Assembly: GCF_000382705.1 (NCBI RefSeq)
Contig: NZ_ARQE01000004.1
Coordinates: 32,197 to 96,196, forward strand
Reading direction: 5' to 3'
Length of the DNA: 64,000 nucleotides
Source of the DNA: Aureimonas ureilytica DSM 18598 = NBRC 106430
GTDB lineage: Bacteria; Pseudomonadota; Alphaproteobacteria; Rhizobiales; Rhizobiaceae
A program made the translations under genes and the position numbers. Below the pieces are notes generated by a model that saw nothing but the letters and a program-made list of their open reading frames with translations, had not been told where the DNA came from and searched no databases. Of the stretch, positions 25,744-34,345 are shown in pieces; positions within the stretch are counted from its first letter, which is position 1; every line of letters starts with the position of its first letter.

Positions 25744-26778
25744 ATGAGCATCATCGCGCCTCTCGCCCCCGCCGTCGGCAAGCCCGCCCTGATCGACCCG
25801 TTCCAGCGGGCGATCACCTATCTGAGGGTGTCGGTCACGGATCGCTGCGATTTCCGCTGCACCTATTGCATGGCGGAGGATATGGAGTTCCTGCCCAAGC
25901 GCGATCTTCTGACGCTGGAAGAGCTCGACCGCCTGTCCACCGCCTTTATCGAGCGTGGCGTGCGGCGGCTGCGGCTGACGGGGGGCGAGCCCTTGGTGCG
26001 GCGCAACGTCATGAGCCTCATCCGCTCGCTGTCGCGCCATCTGAAAAGCGGGCTTCTGGACGAGCTGACGCTGACCACCAACGGATCGCAGCTTCAGCGC
26101 TTCGCGGGCGAGCTGGCCGATTGCGGCGTGCGGCGGCTCAACGTGTCGCTCGACACGCTCGACCCCGACAAGTTCCGCTTCATCACGCGGCGGGGCGATC
26201 TCCCCGTCGTGCTGGCCGGCATCGAGGCGGCGCTCGCGGCCGGCATCAAGGTCAAGCTCAACGCGGTGGCGCTCAAGAACTTCAACGAGGGCGAACTGGC
26301 CTTCATGATGGCCTGGGCGCACGAGCGGGGCATGGACATGACGGTCATCGAGACCATGCCGCTCGGCGAGATCGATGAAGACCGCACCGACCGCTATCTG
26401 CCGCTCGATCTCGTGCGGAGCCGCCTCGCCGAGCGCTTCACCTTGCGCGACATTCCCTACAAGACCGGCGGCCCGGCGCGCTATGTCGAGGTGGCCGAAA
26501 CCGGCGGACGGCTCGGTTTCATCACGCCGATGACGCACAATTTCTGCGAAAGCTGCAACCGGGTGCGCGTCACCTGCACGGGCACGCTCTTCATGTGCCT
26601 CGGTCAGGAGGACGCGGCGGACCTTCGCGGCGCCATGCGCCGGTCGGAAGGCGACGAGGCGCTGCATCAGGCGATCGACGAGGCGATCGGGCGCAAGCCC
26701 AAGGGCCACGATTTCGTCATCGACCGGGCGACCAAGCGCCCCGCCGTTTCGCGTCACATGAGCGTGACCGGCGGCTGA
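25744..26778 (+). CDS. moaA: GTP 3',8-cyclase MoaA
   Basis: 344 residues from [14 protein letters not shown]. Radical SAM enzyme opening molybdenum cofactor synthesis by converting GTP to 3',8-cH2GTP. The N-terminal CDFRCTYC (CX3CX2C) binds the SAM cluster and [12 protein letters not shown] is the SAM-binding block. The C-terminal [18 protein letters not shown] (CX2CX13C) binds the substrate cluster. The protein ends in the Gly-Gly needed for activity. A longer 5' frame lacks a ribosome site. MobA lies 2 kb downstream on the same strand. Confidence 0.96.
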   Translation: MSIIAPLAPAVGKPALIDPFQRAITYLRVSVTDRCDFRCTYCMAEDMEFLPKRDLLTLEELDRLSTAFIERGVRRLRLTGGEPLVRRNVMSLIRSLSRHLKSGLLDELTLTTNGSQLQRFAGELADCGVRRLNVSLDTLDPDKFRFITRRGDLPVVLAGIEAALAAGIKVKLNAVALKNFNEGELAFMMAWAHERGMDMTVIETMPLGEIDEDRTDRYLPLDLVRSRLAERFTLRDIPYKTGGPARYVEVAETGGRLGFITPMTHNFCESCNRVRVTCTGTLFMCLGQEDAADLRGAMRRSEGDEALHQAIDEAIGRKPKGHDFVIDRATKRPAVSRHMSVTGG

Positions 26779-26856
26779 GAGATTTCGGGCTGCGGAACTC
26801 TCCGGGCGCATCGGCGTTTGATCGAAACGTTAACGCCAGCGTTCGGAAGGCCGTCC

Positions 26857-27099
26857 ATGAAACCTCTCGTTAAATCCTCCATCGCCCTCGGCGCGATCAT
26901 GATGCTCGCCGCAGGTTGCACCACGACCGAACGCACGATCGGCGGCGCGGCGATCGGCGGCGTCGGTGGCGCGGCTGTCGGCAACGCGATCGGCGGTTCG
27001 GGTGGAGCGATCATCGGCGGCGTCGCGGGCGGCACCGCGGGCGCGCTCATCGGTCGCGAGTCCGGCCGTCGCGCGAACGGGCCTTACTACCGTTACTGA
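26857..27099 (+). CDS. Glycine-zipper lipoprotein
   Basis: 80 residues with a lipoprotein signal ending LAAGC (Cys about residue 19). Then come tandem glycine-zipper segments built on IGGAAIGGVGGAAVGNAIGG. Such proteins resemble the OsmB/17-kDa antigen class that inserts into or under the outer membrane. A downstream ATG gives the signal peptide, while the longer frame does not. A near-perfect terminator follows, so it is transcribed alone. Confidence 0.8.
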   Translation: MKPLVKSSIALGAIMMLAAGCTTTERTIGGAAIGGVGGAAVGNAIGGSGGAIIGGVAGGTAGALIGRESGRRANGPYYRY

Positions 27100-27125
27100 C
27101 GATCGCTCTTCCCGCACGGGAAGCG

Positions 27126-27169
27126 AAAACCCCCGCGTCCGGGTACCCCTTCCCGGACGCGGGGGTTTT
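27126..27169. terminator. Strong bidirectional terminator
   Basis: An uninterrupted 18-bp inverted repeat (AAAACCCCCGCGTCCGGG and its complement ending GGGGGTTTT) with an 8-nt loop. The A/T ends give a U-run on both strands, so it serves the lipoprotein gene and, on the minus strand, the small hypothetical gene at 27240-27542. Confidence 0.92.
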
Positions 27170-27239
27170 CGTATGCTCGGGTGAGATTGAGCCGAGCATG
27201 ACGGCCGGCGGCGCTTCCCGCTGGGGAAGCGCTGAAGGC

Positions 27240-27542
27240 TTAGTTGCGGTCTTCGTGATAGGCGCGGGAGGCCGATGTCGCCGAGATGGCGTAGGCGCCA
27301 CCTGAAAGCGTCGTCGGCGAGGCGGCCGCGAAGGGGAGCGGCAGCGCGCTGGCCACCATGGCGCTCGCGGCAGCGATCTCGGACGGGCCGACGGGCGTCG
27401 CGGCGGACGCATCCAGGGGCGCGCCTGGGCCCTGCGTGTTTGCGGTCGGCGCGTTTGCGTAGGGCGAGTTCCAGTTCGCGCGCCACTGCGCCAGGCGCTG
27501 GCTGCGCTGAAGGTCTTCCGTCTGTGCCAATCGATCGATCAT
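27240..27542 (-). CDS. Hypothetical protein, 100 aa
   Basis: An open frame starting MIDRLAQTEDLQRSQRLAQW, then a low-complexity Ala/Ser/Pro/Thr-rich stretch and a charged end (RAYHEDRN). The Shine-Dalgarno match is weak. A bidirectional terminator lies 70 bp downstream. No family is recognised, and the alternative is that the region is non-coding. Confidence 0.4.
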   Translation of the reverse strand: MIDRLAQTEDLQRSQRLAQWRANWNSPYANAPTANTQGPGAPLDASAATPVGPSEIAAASAMVASALPLPFAAASPTTLSGGAYAISATSASRAYHEDRN

Positions 27543-27554
27543 GGCGGGTGTCCC

Positions 27555-27622
27555 GGTGAGGTTGGCGGTGTCTGTCCGTCAAACGGCTCGGCAAGAGGCC
27601 GGTTGCCGCCAACGCCCTCACC
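27555..27622. repeat. Long-arm imperfect inverted repeat
   Basis: GGTGAGGTTGGCGG (27555-27568) faces CCGCCAACGCCCTCACC (27606-27622), pairing over 14 bases with a 3-nt bulge around a 37-nt loop. It lies in the 277-bp gap upstream of the 100-aa gene and the DMT transporter. Its role is unknown; a transcript structure or regulator site is possible. Confidence 0.4.
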
Positions 27623-27819
27623 TTAGCGCGAGCCGCTTGCCGATCCCTTTGCCCAATCGTTCGGATTTGATGGATCGTGCCGAAACGCACGTGGGAAAAC
27701 GATCATCGCTGGCCAGCCGCGCCGCCCGGCCCTAGAAGAGAATGGAGCCTCGGGCGTGCGTCGCCCGAGACCTCGTCCCACCCTTTGAGCCCCCAGAACC
27801 GAGCCGAAGCGGAACTCGC

Positions 27820-28722
27820 ATGTCGTTCACAGGCGCCCTCCTGGCCGGAGAGAACGCTCGCGCAAGCCTTCTGATGACTGGCGCGATGGCCTGCTTCTCC
27901 TTGAACGACCTCATGGTGAAGCTTCTCTCGGCCTCCATGGAAGCGCCGCAGATCATGGCGCTACGGGGTCTTCTGGTGTCGAGCCTTCTGATCGCGCTCT
28001 CGCTGCAACGCGGCGCGCTGCGCTCGCTCGGCGCCTTGCGCCACCGCACCGTTTTCCTGCGCACGATGGCCGACATCCTGACCACCGTTTCCTACATCTC
28101 GGCGCTCAAGCATCTGCCGCTCGGCAACGCCTCTGCGGTCTTTCAGGCCTTGCCCTTCACGATCACGATCGGCGCCGCCTTGTTTCTGGGCGAGAAGGTC
28201 GGCTGGCGGCGCTGGGCCGCGATCGCCGTGGGTTTCGTCGGCGTGCTCGTCATCCTTCGCCCGACGGGCGACGGGTTCAACACCTATGCGCTCTGGGTGC
28301 TCGTGTCGGTGGTCTTCGCCGCGATGCGCGATCTCGTCACGCGGCGCATGCCGACCACCATCTCGTCGCTCCAGGTGGCGACCGTCACCTCGATCGCCGT
28401 CGCGCTCACCGGCTTCGCCATGCTCCCCGCGGTCGGCTGGGCGCCGGTGACGGCCCTCAACTGGCTGACGCTCCTGTTCGCCGCCTTCGCCATCGGAAGC
28501 GGCTATATCCTGATCGTCGCCTCCATGCGGGTGGGCGACATGAGCTTCGTCGCGCCCTTCCGCTACACGATCCTCCTTTTCGCCATGCTGCTCGGCGCCC
28601 TGGTCTTCGGCGAGCGGCCGGATGCGTTCGAACTTCTCGGCTCGGCGATCGTGGTCGCGAGCGGCGCCTATACGATTCACCGCGAGGGCCTGAACCGGCG
28701 CTCGCGCAAGGGAACCGCGTGA
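27820..28722 (+). CDS. EamA/DMT family transporter
   Basis: 300 residues with ten predicted membrane helices in two EamA repeats. MTGAMACFSLNDLMVKLLSASMEAPQIMALRG starts repeat one, YISALKHLPLGNASAVFQALPF ends it, and repeat two ends APFRYTILLFAMLLGALVFGERPDAFELLGSAIVVASG. It is a drug/metabolite exporter of unknown substrate (often amino acids or metabolites). The mobA start codon overlaps its stop (GTGA), so both are co-translated. Confidence 0.88.
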   Translation: MSFTGALLAGENARASLLMTGAMACFSLNDLMVKLLSASMEAPQIMALRGLLVSSLLIALSLQRGALRSLGALRHRTVFLRTMADILTTVSYISALKHLPLGNASAVFQALPFTITIGAALFLGEKVGWRRWAAIAVGFVGVLVILRPTGDGFNTYALWVLVSVVFAAMRDLVTRRMPTTISSLQVATVTSIAVALTGFAMLPAVGWAPVTALNWLTLLFAAFAIGSGYILIVASMRVGDMSFVAPFRYTILLFAMLLGALVFGERPDAFELLGSAIVVASGAYTIHREGLNRRSRKGTA

Positions 28723-29339
28723 GAACCTTCGGCGCGCTTCTGGCGGGCGGCGCGGCCTCGCGCCTCGGCGGCGTCGCCAAGCCGCTCCTCCTGATCGGCG
28801 GCCGGACGATGGCCGAGCGGGCGCTTCAGCCATTGCGCGATCGGACGGAGCGTCTTTTCGTCTCGACCGACCGGCCCGCCCTGTTCGAACCGCTCGGCCT
28901 TCTCGCGGTGGAGGACGGGCGACCGGAACGGCTCGGCCCATTGGCGGGTCTTGCCGCCCTTCACCGCGCTATCCGGCGCGAAACCGAAGACCCCTTCCGG
29001 CTGCTCGTGGTGCCCGGCGACACGCCCTTTCTGCCGGATGATCTCGGCGCCCGGCTCCTCACCGGCGCCGCGCCGGGCCATGTGCGCATCGCCGCCTCTC
29101 GCGGCCGATGGCAGCCGACGATCGCGCTCTGGCCGGGGGAGGCCCTGGCAGGCCTCGGCGCATGGCTCGACGCCGAACCGGCGGACCGCTCGCTTCGCGG
29201 CTGGATCGAACGGCATCCTCACGAGACGGTGGAGTTCCCCCCCGCCCCGGGCGCGCCGGACGGCGATCCCTTCTTCAACGTCAACACGCCGGATGATCTG
29301 GCCCGCGCCCGTGCGGCGGTCGACGCGGTGGAAAGCTGA
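28719..29339 (+). CDS. mobA: Molybdenum cofactor guanylyltransferase MobA
   Basis: 206 residues from a GTG that overlaps the stop of the transporter gene by 4 bp. MobA joins GMP to Mo-molybdopterin to form the guanine dinucleotide cofactor. LLAGGAASRLGGVAKPLLLIGG is the GTP-binding signature (the usual LAGG-x-SRxGG-x-DK, with Ala-Lys here). VVPGDTPFLPDDL carries the metal-binding Asp and FFNVNTPDDLARA is the C-terminal block. It is distant from moaA, with no other cofactor genes in between. Confidence 0.92.
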   Translation: MRTFGALLAGGAASRLGGVAKPLLLIGGRTMAERALQPLRDRTERLFVSTDRPALFEPLGLLAVEDGRPERLGPLAGLAALHRAIRRETEDPFRLLVVPGDTPFLPDDLGARLLTGAAPGHVRIAASRGRWQPTIALWPGEALAGLGAWLDAEPADRSLRGWIERHPHETVEFPPAPGAPDGDPFFNVNTPDDLARARAAVDAVES

Positions 29340-29445
29340 GGGCAGTCGTCCGCAAGGCTTGCCAATCCCGCGACCTGCCCATTATTGCTTGCTGAATGGG
29401 CATGCCCGTTTGTCGGGCTGCCTCGCATCTGCGAGAAGGTTGACC

Positions 29446-30243
29446 ATGCGATCCATCAAGACGGTTCTCTTCGCCCTGTCCGCGCTGGCGGCCACCTCCT
29501 CCCTCGTCGCGGCGCAGGACGGCGACGCCAACAAGACCTGGACGGAGGTCCGCATCGGATCGGAAGGCGCCTATCCGCCCTTCAACGTTCTCGATTCCTC
29601 GGGCAAGCTCAGCGGCTTCGACATCGACATCGCCAACGCGCTCTGCGACGAGATGAAGGTGAAATGCACCTTCGTCACGCAGGATTGGGACGGCATGATC
29701 CCGGCCCTCCAGAACGACCGGTTCGACGCGGTGATCGCCTCCATGTCGATCACGCCCGAGCGCGAGAAGCAGGTCCTCTTCACCAACAAATACTACAACA
29801 CGCCCGGCGCCATCGCCGTGCCAAAGGACTCGACCATCCCCGACACGTCGGATGCCTCCTTCAAGGGCAAGACGGTCGGCGTTCAGGGCTCGACCACCCA
29901 CTCCCAGGCCGTCGAGAAGTTCCTGCCCGACGCCGACGTGCGCGTTTATCCAACCGCCGAGGAATACAAGCTCGACATCGAGAACGGCCGTCTCGACGCG
30001 GTCAGCGACGATGTCGTGGTTCTCTCGCAGTGGGTCGAAAGCCCCGAAGGCGCCTGCTGCAAGGTCCTCGGCTCGCTGCCGGCCGATGAGAGCATCTACG
30101 GCCGTGGCGCCGGCATCGCGCTGCGCAAGGGCGACACCAAGCTGAAGAAGATGTTCGACGACGCGATCGTCGCCATCCGCGCCAATGGCACCTACAAGCA
30201 AATCCAGGACAAGTATTTCAAGTTCGACGTCTACGGAAAATAA
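29446..30243 (+). CDS. Polar amino acid ABC transporter, substrate-binding protein
   Basis: 265 residues with a Sec signal (cleavage near VAAQDG). The mature part has VRIGSEGAYPPFNVLDSSGKLSGFDIDIANALCDEM, the SBP_bac_3 signature, plus MIPALQNDRFDAVIASMSITPEREK and GTYKQIQDKYFKFDVYG. It resembles HisJ/ArgT/OccT proteins for basic or opine-type amino acids. GAAGG precedes the ATG. A strong stem-loop separates it from the two permease genes downstream, as is common for a highly expressed binding protein. Confidence 0.92.
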   Translation: MRSIKTVLFALSALAATSSLVAAQDGDANKTWTEVRIGSEGAYPPFNVLDSSGKLSGFDIDIANALCDEMKVKCTFVTQDWDGMIPALQNDRFDAVIASMSITPEREKQVLFTNKYYNTPGAIAVPKDSTIPDTSDASFKGKTVGVQGSTTHSQAVEKFLPDADVRVYPTAEEYKLDIENGRLDAVSDDVVVLSQWVESPEGACCKVLGSLPADESIYGRGAGIALRKGDTKLKKMFDDAIVAIRANGTYKQIQDKYFKFDVYGK

Positions 30244-30256
30244 GCGTCCCGCCATC

Positions 30257-30285
30257 GGGGGAGGCCGGCCCGCCCGGCCTTCCCC
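30257..30285 (+). promoter_or_regulatory. Stem-loop between binding protein and permeases
   Basis: GGGGAGGCCGG pairs with CCGGCCTTCCCC (one bulged T) around a short loop, 14 bases after the stop. No U-run follows. Such hairpins usually protect the upstream transcript end and reduce expression of the downstream permeases. The remaining 205 bp to the next start show no feature. Confidence 0.55.
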
Positions 30286-30490
30286 TCGCCGCCTTCCGTT
30301 CGCGGGCTTCCCCTGGCGGGTTCCCCCATGTGACCCGGCGCCGGTGCCCCAGGGCTTTTGCCAAGGGCTCGCCCGCTCGAGGCTCCCCCGCCTTTCGCAG
30401 ACGGGCGAGAGGTGTTACCAGCAGCGCTCCATTTCCGAAGGCCCGGGACCCGATGACATCAGTCCGCCCAGGCGTATGTCACCCTGACCG

Positions 30491-31210
30491 GTGCCCCTTG
30501 TGACCGATTATCTCACCCTTCTTTCCTACGGTGCCGACGGCTGGGGCGACGAGCTTCTGTCCGGCCTTGCCGTGACCTTCTCGCTGGCGCTCGCCACGCT
30601 GCCGCTCGGCCTGATCCTCGGCCTCGGCCTCGCGCTCGCCAAGCGCAGCGCCGATCCGGCTCTCGCCTTGTCGGCCAATATCTACACGACGCTGTTTCGC
30701 GGCCTGCCCGAGCTCCTGACGCTCTTTCTCGTCTACTACGGCGGGCAGAACCTCCTGAATTCGGTGAGCGGTGCGCTCGGCTTCGGCAATCTGGAGATTT
30801 CCAGCTTTCTCGCCGGCATGATCGCGCTCGGCTTCGTGTTCGCGGCCTATTCCAGCGAAGTTTTCCTTTCGGCCTTTCAGGCGATCCCCGCCGGACAATG
30901 GGAAGGCGGGCGCGCGCTCGGCCTTCGCGAGCGGCGCATCTTCCGGCTGGTGGTGTTTCCGCAGCTCCTGCGCATCAGCCTGCCGGGCCTGTCCAATGTC
31001 TGGCTCAATCTCCTGAAGGACACCTCGCTCGTGTCCGTGGTCGGGCTCGCCGACATCATGCGCCAGACGGGCGTGGCCGCGCGGGTCACGCGCGACGCCT
31101 TCTTCTTCTTCGGATTGGCCTGCGTCCTTTATCTCCTTCTGACCTTCGTTTCCTCGCTGGCGCTCGGCTGGCTGGAGCGCTGGACCCGGCGTGGGGAGGC
31201 GGCGCGATGA
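30491..31210 (+). CDS. Polar amino acid ABC transporter permease (HisQ/OccQ type)
   Basis: 239 residues with five membrane helices. The GTG start used gives MPLVTDYLTLLSYGADGWGDELL; a second GTG three codons on is equally likely. YTTLFRGLPELLTLFLVYYGGQNLL and the EAA-loop AIPAGQWEGGRALGLRERRIFRLVVFPQLLRISLPGLSN are the family signatures. Its stop overlaps the next permease start by 4 bp. Confidence 0.92.
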   Translation: MPLVTDYLTLLSYGADGWGDELLSGLAVTFSLALATLPLGLILGLGLALAKRSADPALALSANIYTTLFRGLPELLTLFLVYYGGQNLLNSVSGALGFGNLEISSFLAGMIALGFVFAAYSSEVFLSAFQAIPAGQWEGGRALGLRERRIFRLVVFPQLLRISLPGLSNVWLNLLKDTSLVSVVGLADIMRQTGVAARVTRDAFFFFGLACVLYLLLTFVSSLALGWLERWTRRGEAAR

Positions 31211-31995
31211 CCTTGGCGCGTTTCGTCTCCTGCTCGAGCTGGCTCGGCCTTCTGACGCTTCTCGTCTGGCTCGGCGGCGGCATCGGCCTCGCGCTCTACC
31301 TCGTCGCCGTCTGGGACCCCGAGCTCGTGGCGCGCTACGGCCCGCTCTATCTTCAGGGCCTGCGCACGACGCTGATCCTCGTGTCGCTGTCCTTTCTCTG
31401 CGGCATGGCGCTGTCCGTGCCGATCGCCGCCGGCCGCCTGTCGAAGAACCGCGTCGCACGCGGGGTCAGCTCGGCCTATGTCGGCTTCTTTCGCGGCACG
31501 CCGCTGATCGCCCAGCTCTTCCTGATCTATTACGGCTTCGGCACCTTCCGCCCGGCCTTCGAGGCGGTCGGCCTCTGGTGGTTCTTCCGCGAAGCCTGGT
31601 ATTGCGGGGTTCTGGCGCTGGCGCTCAACACGGCGGCCTATCAGAGCGAGATCCTGCGCGGGGCGATCCTCAGCATTCCCAAGGGCCAGTGGGAGGGCGC
31701 GCGCTCGCTCGCCCTGCCCCGCTCGGTCACGCTGCGCCGGATCATCGCGCCGCAGGCCCTCATGGTGGCGCTGCGCCCCTATGCCAACGAGCTGATCCTT
31801 CTGGTGAAGGCCTCCGCCATCGTCGCCATCATCACCGTGTTCGATCTCTTCGGCGAAACGCGCCGCGCCTTCTCGCGCACCTTCGACTTCCAGACCTATA
31901 TCTGGGCGGCCTTGTTCTATCTCGTCATCGTCGAGATCGTGCGCAATCTCACCGCCCGCGCCGAAAAGCGCCTGACGCGCCACCTTCAGCGCTAG
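31207..31995 (+). CDS. Polar amino acid ABC transporter permease (HisM/OccM type)
   Basis: 262 residues, five membrane helices. YVGFFRGTPLIAQLFLIYYGFGTF and the EAA loop SIPKGQWEGARSLALPRSVTLRRIIAPQALMVALRPYANELILLVKASAI show the HisM class. It forms a heterodimer with the preceding permease. No ATP-binding subunit (HisP/OccP) follows; the next gene is an unrelated dehydrogenase, so the ATPase must be encoded elsewhere or shared. Confidence 0.93.
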   Translation: MTLARFVSCSSWLGLLTLLVWLGGGIGLALYLVAVWDPELVARYGPLYLQGLRTTLILVSLSFLCGMALSVPIAAGRLSKNRVARGVSSAYVGFFRGTPLIAQLFLIYYGFGTFRPAFEAVGLWWFFREAWYCGVLALALNTAAYQSEILRGAILSIPKGQWEGARSLALPRSVTLRRIIAPQALMVALRPYANELILLVKASAIVAIITVFDLFGETRRAFSRTFDFQTYIWAALFYLVIVEIVRNLTARAEKRLTRHLQR

Positions 31996-32073
31996 AGCCT
32001 GTCTCCCCTGCAGCCTCGCGGGAAAGCTGCTATGTCGCTTCGCGTGATCCAAGCGGAGGCGAAAGGAAGCGGC

Positions 32074-32943
32074 ATGGCGAAGACGGCTTTCATCGGACTG
32101 GGCGTCATGGGCTTTCCCATGGCCGGCCATCTCAAGGCCAAGGGCGGCCACGAGGTCGCGGTGTTCAACCGCACGGGCGCGAAGGCCGAGCGCTGGGCGA
32201 GCGAGCATGGCGGAACCGCCCATGCCACCCCACGCGAAGCGGCCGAGGGCGCGGATTTCGTCTTCGTCTGCGTCGGCAATGACGACGACGTGCGTTCGGT
32301 CGTTCTCGGCGAGACCGGCGCGCTCGCTGGCATGAAGCCGGGCGCGGTTCTCGTCGACCACACGACGGCCTCGGCGGAGCTCGCCCGCGAGCTCGACGCG
32401 GCGGCGCGCGAACGGGGCCTGCGCTTTCTCGACGCGCCTGTTTCGGGCGGTCAGGCCGGGGCCGAGAACGGCGTTCTCACCGTCATGGTCGGCGGCGAGG
32501 CGGAGACCTTCGAGGCGGCGCGGCCGGTGATCCAGTCCTATGCGCGCATGGTCGGACTGATGGGACCGGCCGGGTCCGGCCAGCTCGCCAAGATGATGAA
32601 CCAGATCTGCATCGCCGGGCTCGTGGAAGGGCTCTCCGAAGCGGTGCATTTCGGCCAGAAGGCCGGGCTCGACATCGCCACCGTGATCGACGTCATCTCC
32701 AAGGGCGCGGCCGGGTCCTGGCAGATGGAAAACCGTCACAAGACCATGGCGGCCGGCCAGTACGAGTTCGGCTTCGCGGTGGAATGGATGCGCAAGGACC
32801 TCGGCATCTGCCTGAGCGAGGCGCGCCGCAACGGCGCGTCCCTGCCCGTCACGGCGCTGGTGGACCAGTTCTATGCCGAGGTCGAGAGCCTCGGCGGCAA
32901 GCGCTGGGACACGTCCTCGCTTCTCGCCCGCCTCAATCGCTGA
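32074..32943 (+). CDS. Beta-hydroxyacid dehydrogenase (3-hydroxyisobutyrate dehydrogenase family)
   Basis: 289 residues from MAKTAFIGLGVMGFPMAGHLKAKGG, the dinucleotide-binding loop. DHTTASAELARELDAAARERGLRFLDAPVSGGQAGAENG is the substrate-binding block, and GSGQLAKMMNQI supplies the catalytic Lys (about residue 173). AAAGGAAG lies before the chosen start. The family includes 3-hydroxyisobutyrate, tartronate semialdehyde and glyoxylate/succinic semialdehyde reductases. Sequence alone does not choose between them, and neighbours give no hint. Confidence 0.88.
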   Translation: MAKTAFIGLGVMGFPMAGHLKAKGGHEVAVFNRTGAKAERWASEHGGTAHATPREAAEGADFVFVCVGNDDDVRSVVLGETGALAGMKPGAVLVDHTTASAELARELDAAARERGLRFLDAPVSGGQAGAENGVLTVMVGGEAETFEAARPVIQSYARMVGLMGPAGSGQLAKMMNQICIAGLVEGLSEAVHFGQKAGLDIATVIDVISKGAAGSWQMENRHKTMAAGQYEFGFAVEWMRKDLGICLSEARRNGASLPVTALVDQFYAEVESLGGKRWDTSSLLARLNR

Positions 32944-33017
32944 TGACGCATGGCTGATGACCGGCGGGGGTCTTGAAAGCGTCCCTCCGGCGCCGCATCG
33001 GGCGCCGGAGAACGCTT

Positions 33018-33506
33018 TCAGGAGGGCTCCCGCTGCTCCTTTTCCAGGATCATGTAATCGAGTGGCAGCTCGGTCGTGGTCTTGATCCGCTCCATGGCGA
33101 AGGCGGAGGACACGTCGCGAATGTCGATGCGCGAGATCAGCCGCTTGTAGAACGCGTCATAGGCGGCGATGTCGGGCACGACGACGCGCAGGAGATAGTC
33201 CACGTCGCCGCTCATCCGGTAGAAGTCGACGACTTCGGGAAACTCGTTCACCACTTCCGAAAAGCGCTTCAGCCATTCGGCCGAATGCGAATGGGTGCGG
33301 ATCGAGACGAAGACGGTGACGCGCGTGTTCACCTTGTCGGGGTCGAGAATGGCGACGCGCCGGCGGATGACGCCCTCTTCCTCCAGCTTCTGGATGCGGC
33401 GCCAGCAGGGCGTGGTGGACAGGCCGACCCGCTTGGCGATGTCGGCCACCGCCAGCGTCGCATCCTCCTGAAGCAGTCTCAGGATCTTCTTGTCCAAACG
33501 GTCCAT
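33018..33506 (-). CDS. Lrp/AsnC family transcriptional regulator
   Basis: 162 residues starting MDRLDKKILRLLQEDATLAVADIAKRVGLSTTPCWRRIQKLEEEGVI, the Lrp winged-helix DNA-binding domain. A C-terminal RAM (AsnC_trans_reg) ligand domain follows with GDVDYLLRVVVPDIAAYDAFYKRLIS. It is normal length. Lrp proteins usually act on a nearby amino acid gene, and candidates here are the dehydrogenase and the ABC importer just upstream on the other strand. That is inference. Confidence 0.93.
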   Translation of the reverse strand: MDRLDKKILRLLQEDATLAVADIAKRVGLSTTPCWRRIQKLEEEGVIRRRVAILDPDKVNTRVTVFVSIRTHSHSAEWLKRFSEVVNEFPEVVDFYRMSGDVDYLLRVVVPDIAAYDAFYKRLISRIDIRDVSSAFAMERIKTTTELPLDYMILEKEQREPS

Positions 33507-33562
33507 CGCCGCGCCCCACTCCTGGTACAAAGGCTGTTTGTACAACAGGCGCGGCCCCGCTG

Positions 33563-34264
33563 TCAGACCAGCGCCGCGATCCGCTGGCGAAGTTCGGGCA
33601 AAATCGTCTCCTCGAACCAGGGATTGCGCGAAATCCATCCGCTGTTGCGCCAGGACGGGTGAGGAAGCGGCAGGATCGTCGGCCCCTCCCGCGATTCGGA
33701 CCGGCGCTCCATCCAGAGCTCCAGCGCCTCCGCCACGCTCCGCCCCGCCAGCCCTTGCGGGCCGAGATGCCAGCTCTGCGCCGCGCGCCCGACCGCCAGA
33801 ATGAGCGAAAGCTGGGGCATGGCGGCGAAGACCTCCGCGTGCCACAGCCGGCGGCATTCCGGGCGCGGCGGTCGGTCGCCGCCCTTCGGATCGGTGCCGG
33901 GAAAGCAGAAGCCCATGGGCACGATCGCAACGCGCCGCGAATCGTAGAACACGTCCTCGCCGACCCCCATCCAGGCTCGCAGCCGCACGCCGGACGGGTC
34001 GGTGAAGGGCCGGCCGGATCGATCCGCGAGATTGCCGGGCGCTTGACCCGCAATGCAGATGCGGGCGGTGGGGGAGAGAACGAAGACCGGGTTCGGCTCG
34101 CGCTCGAGCGGCGTCCCGAGCGGCGCGTCCCGGCACATGCGGCAGGCTCGGATGCGCGCGCAAAGCTCATCCAGCGAGCGCTCCCGCGCATCGGAAGGCC
34201 CGGCGGGTCGGGAGGCGGCGCTCGAGATTTCCGGCGGCGCGGCGGCAAGAAGGCTGTTTGTCAC
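33563..34264 (-). CDS. Uracil-DNA glycosylase superfamily protein
   Basis: 233 residues of the UDG superfamily (PF03167). Blocks visible: CARIRACRMCRDAP (a Cys pair as in Fe-S UDGs), ICIAGQAPGNLADRSGRPFTDPSGVRLRAWMGV (motif 1, active-site region), and ILPLPHPSWRNSGWISRNPWFEETILPELR (motif 2 with HPS). It probably takes part in base excision, but its subfamily and whether it removes uracil are uncertain. It is divergent from the histidine kinase gene. Confidence 0.82.
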   Translation of the reverse strand: MTNSLLAAAPPEISSAASRPAGPSDARERSLDELCARIRACRMCRDAPLGTPLEREPNPVFVLSPTARICIAGQAPGNLADRSGRPFTDPSGVRLRAWMGVGEDVFYDSRRVAIVPMGFCFPGTDPKGGDRPPRPECRRLWHAEVFAAMPQLSLILAVGRAAQSWHLGPQGLAGRSVAEALELWMERRSESREGPTILPLPHPSWRNSGWISRNPWFEETILPELRQRIAALV

Positions 34265-34345
34265 CGCCTCTTAATCCAATTTCTTAAGCTTTTCGCAAGA
34301 GCATGGGGCGGTGCCTTTCCGCGCAACGACAGCGTTCTCGAGTTC

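Noticed and set aside
31994-32010. GAGCCTGT after the permease gene resembles a MITE end
   Set aside because: Only eight bases match, no opposite end or TTA pair is found nearby, so it is chance.
34270-34290. TTAA...TTAAG in front of the histidine kinase as a CtrA box
   Set aside because: The spacing is nine bases, not seven.
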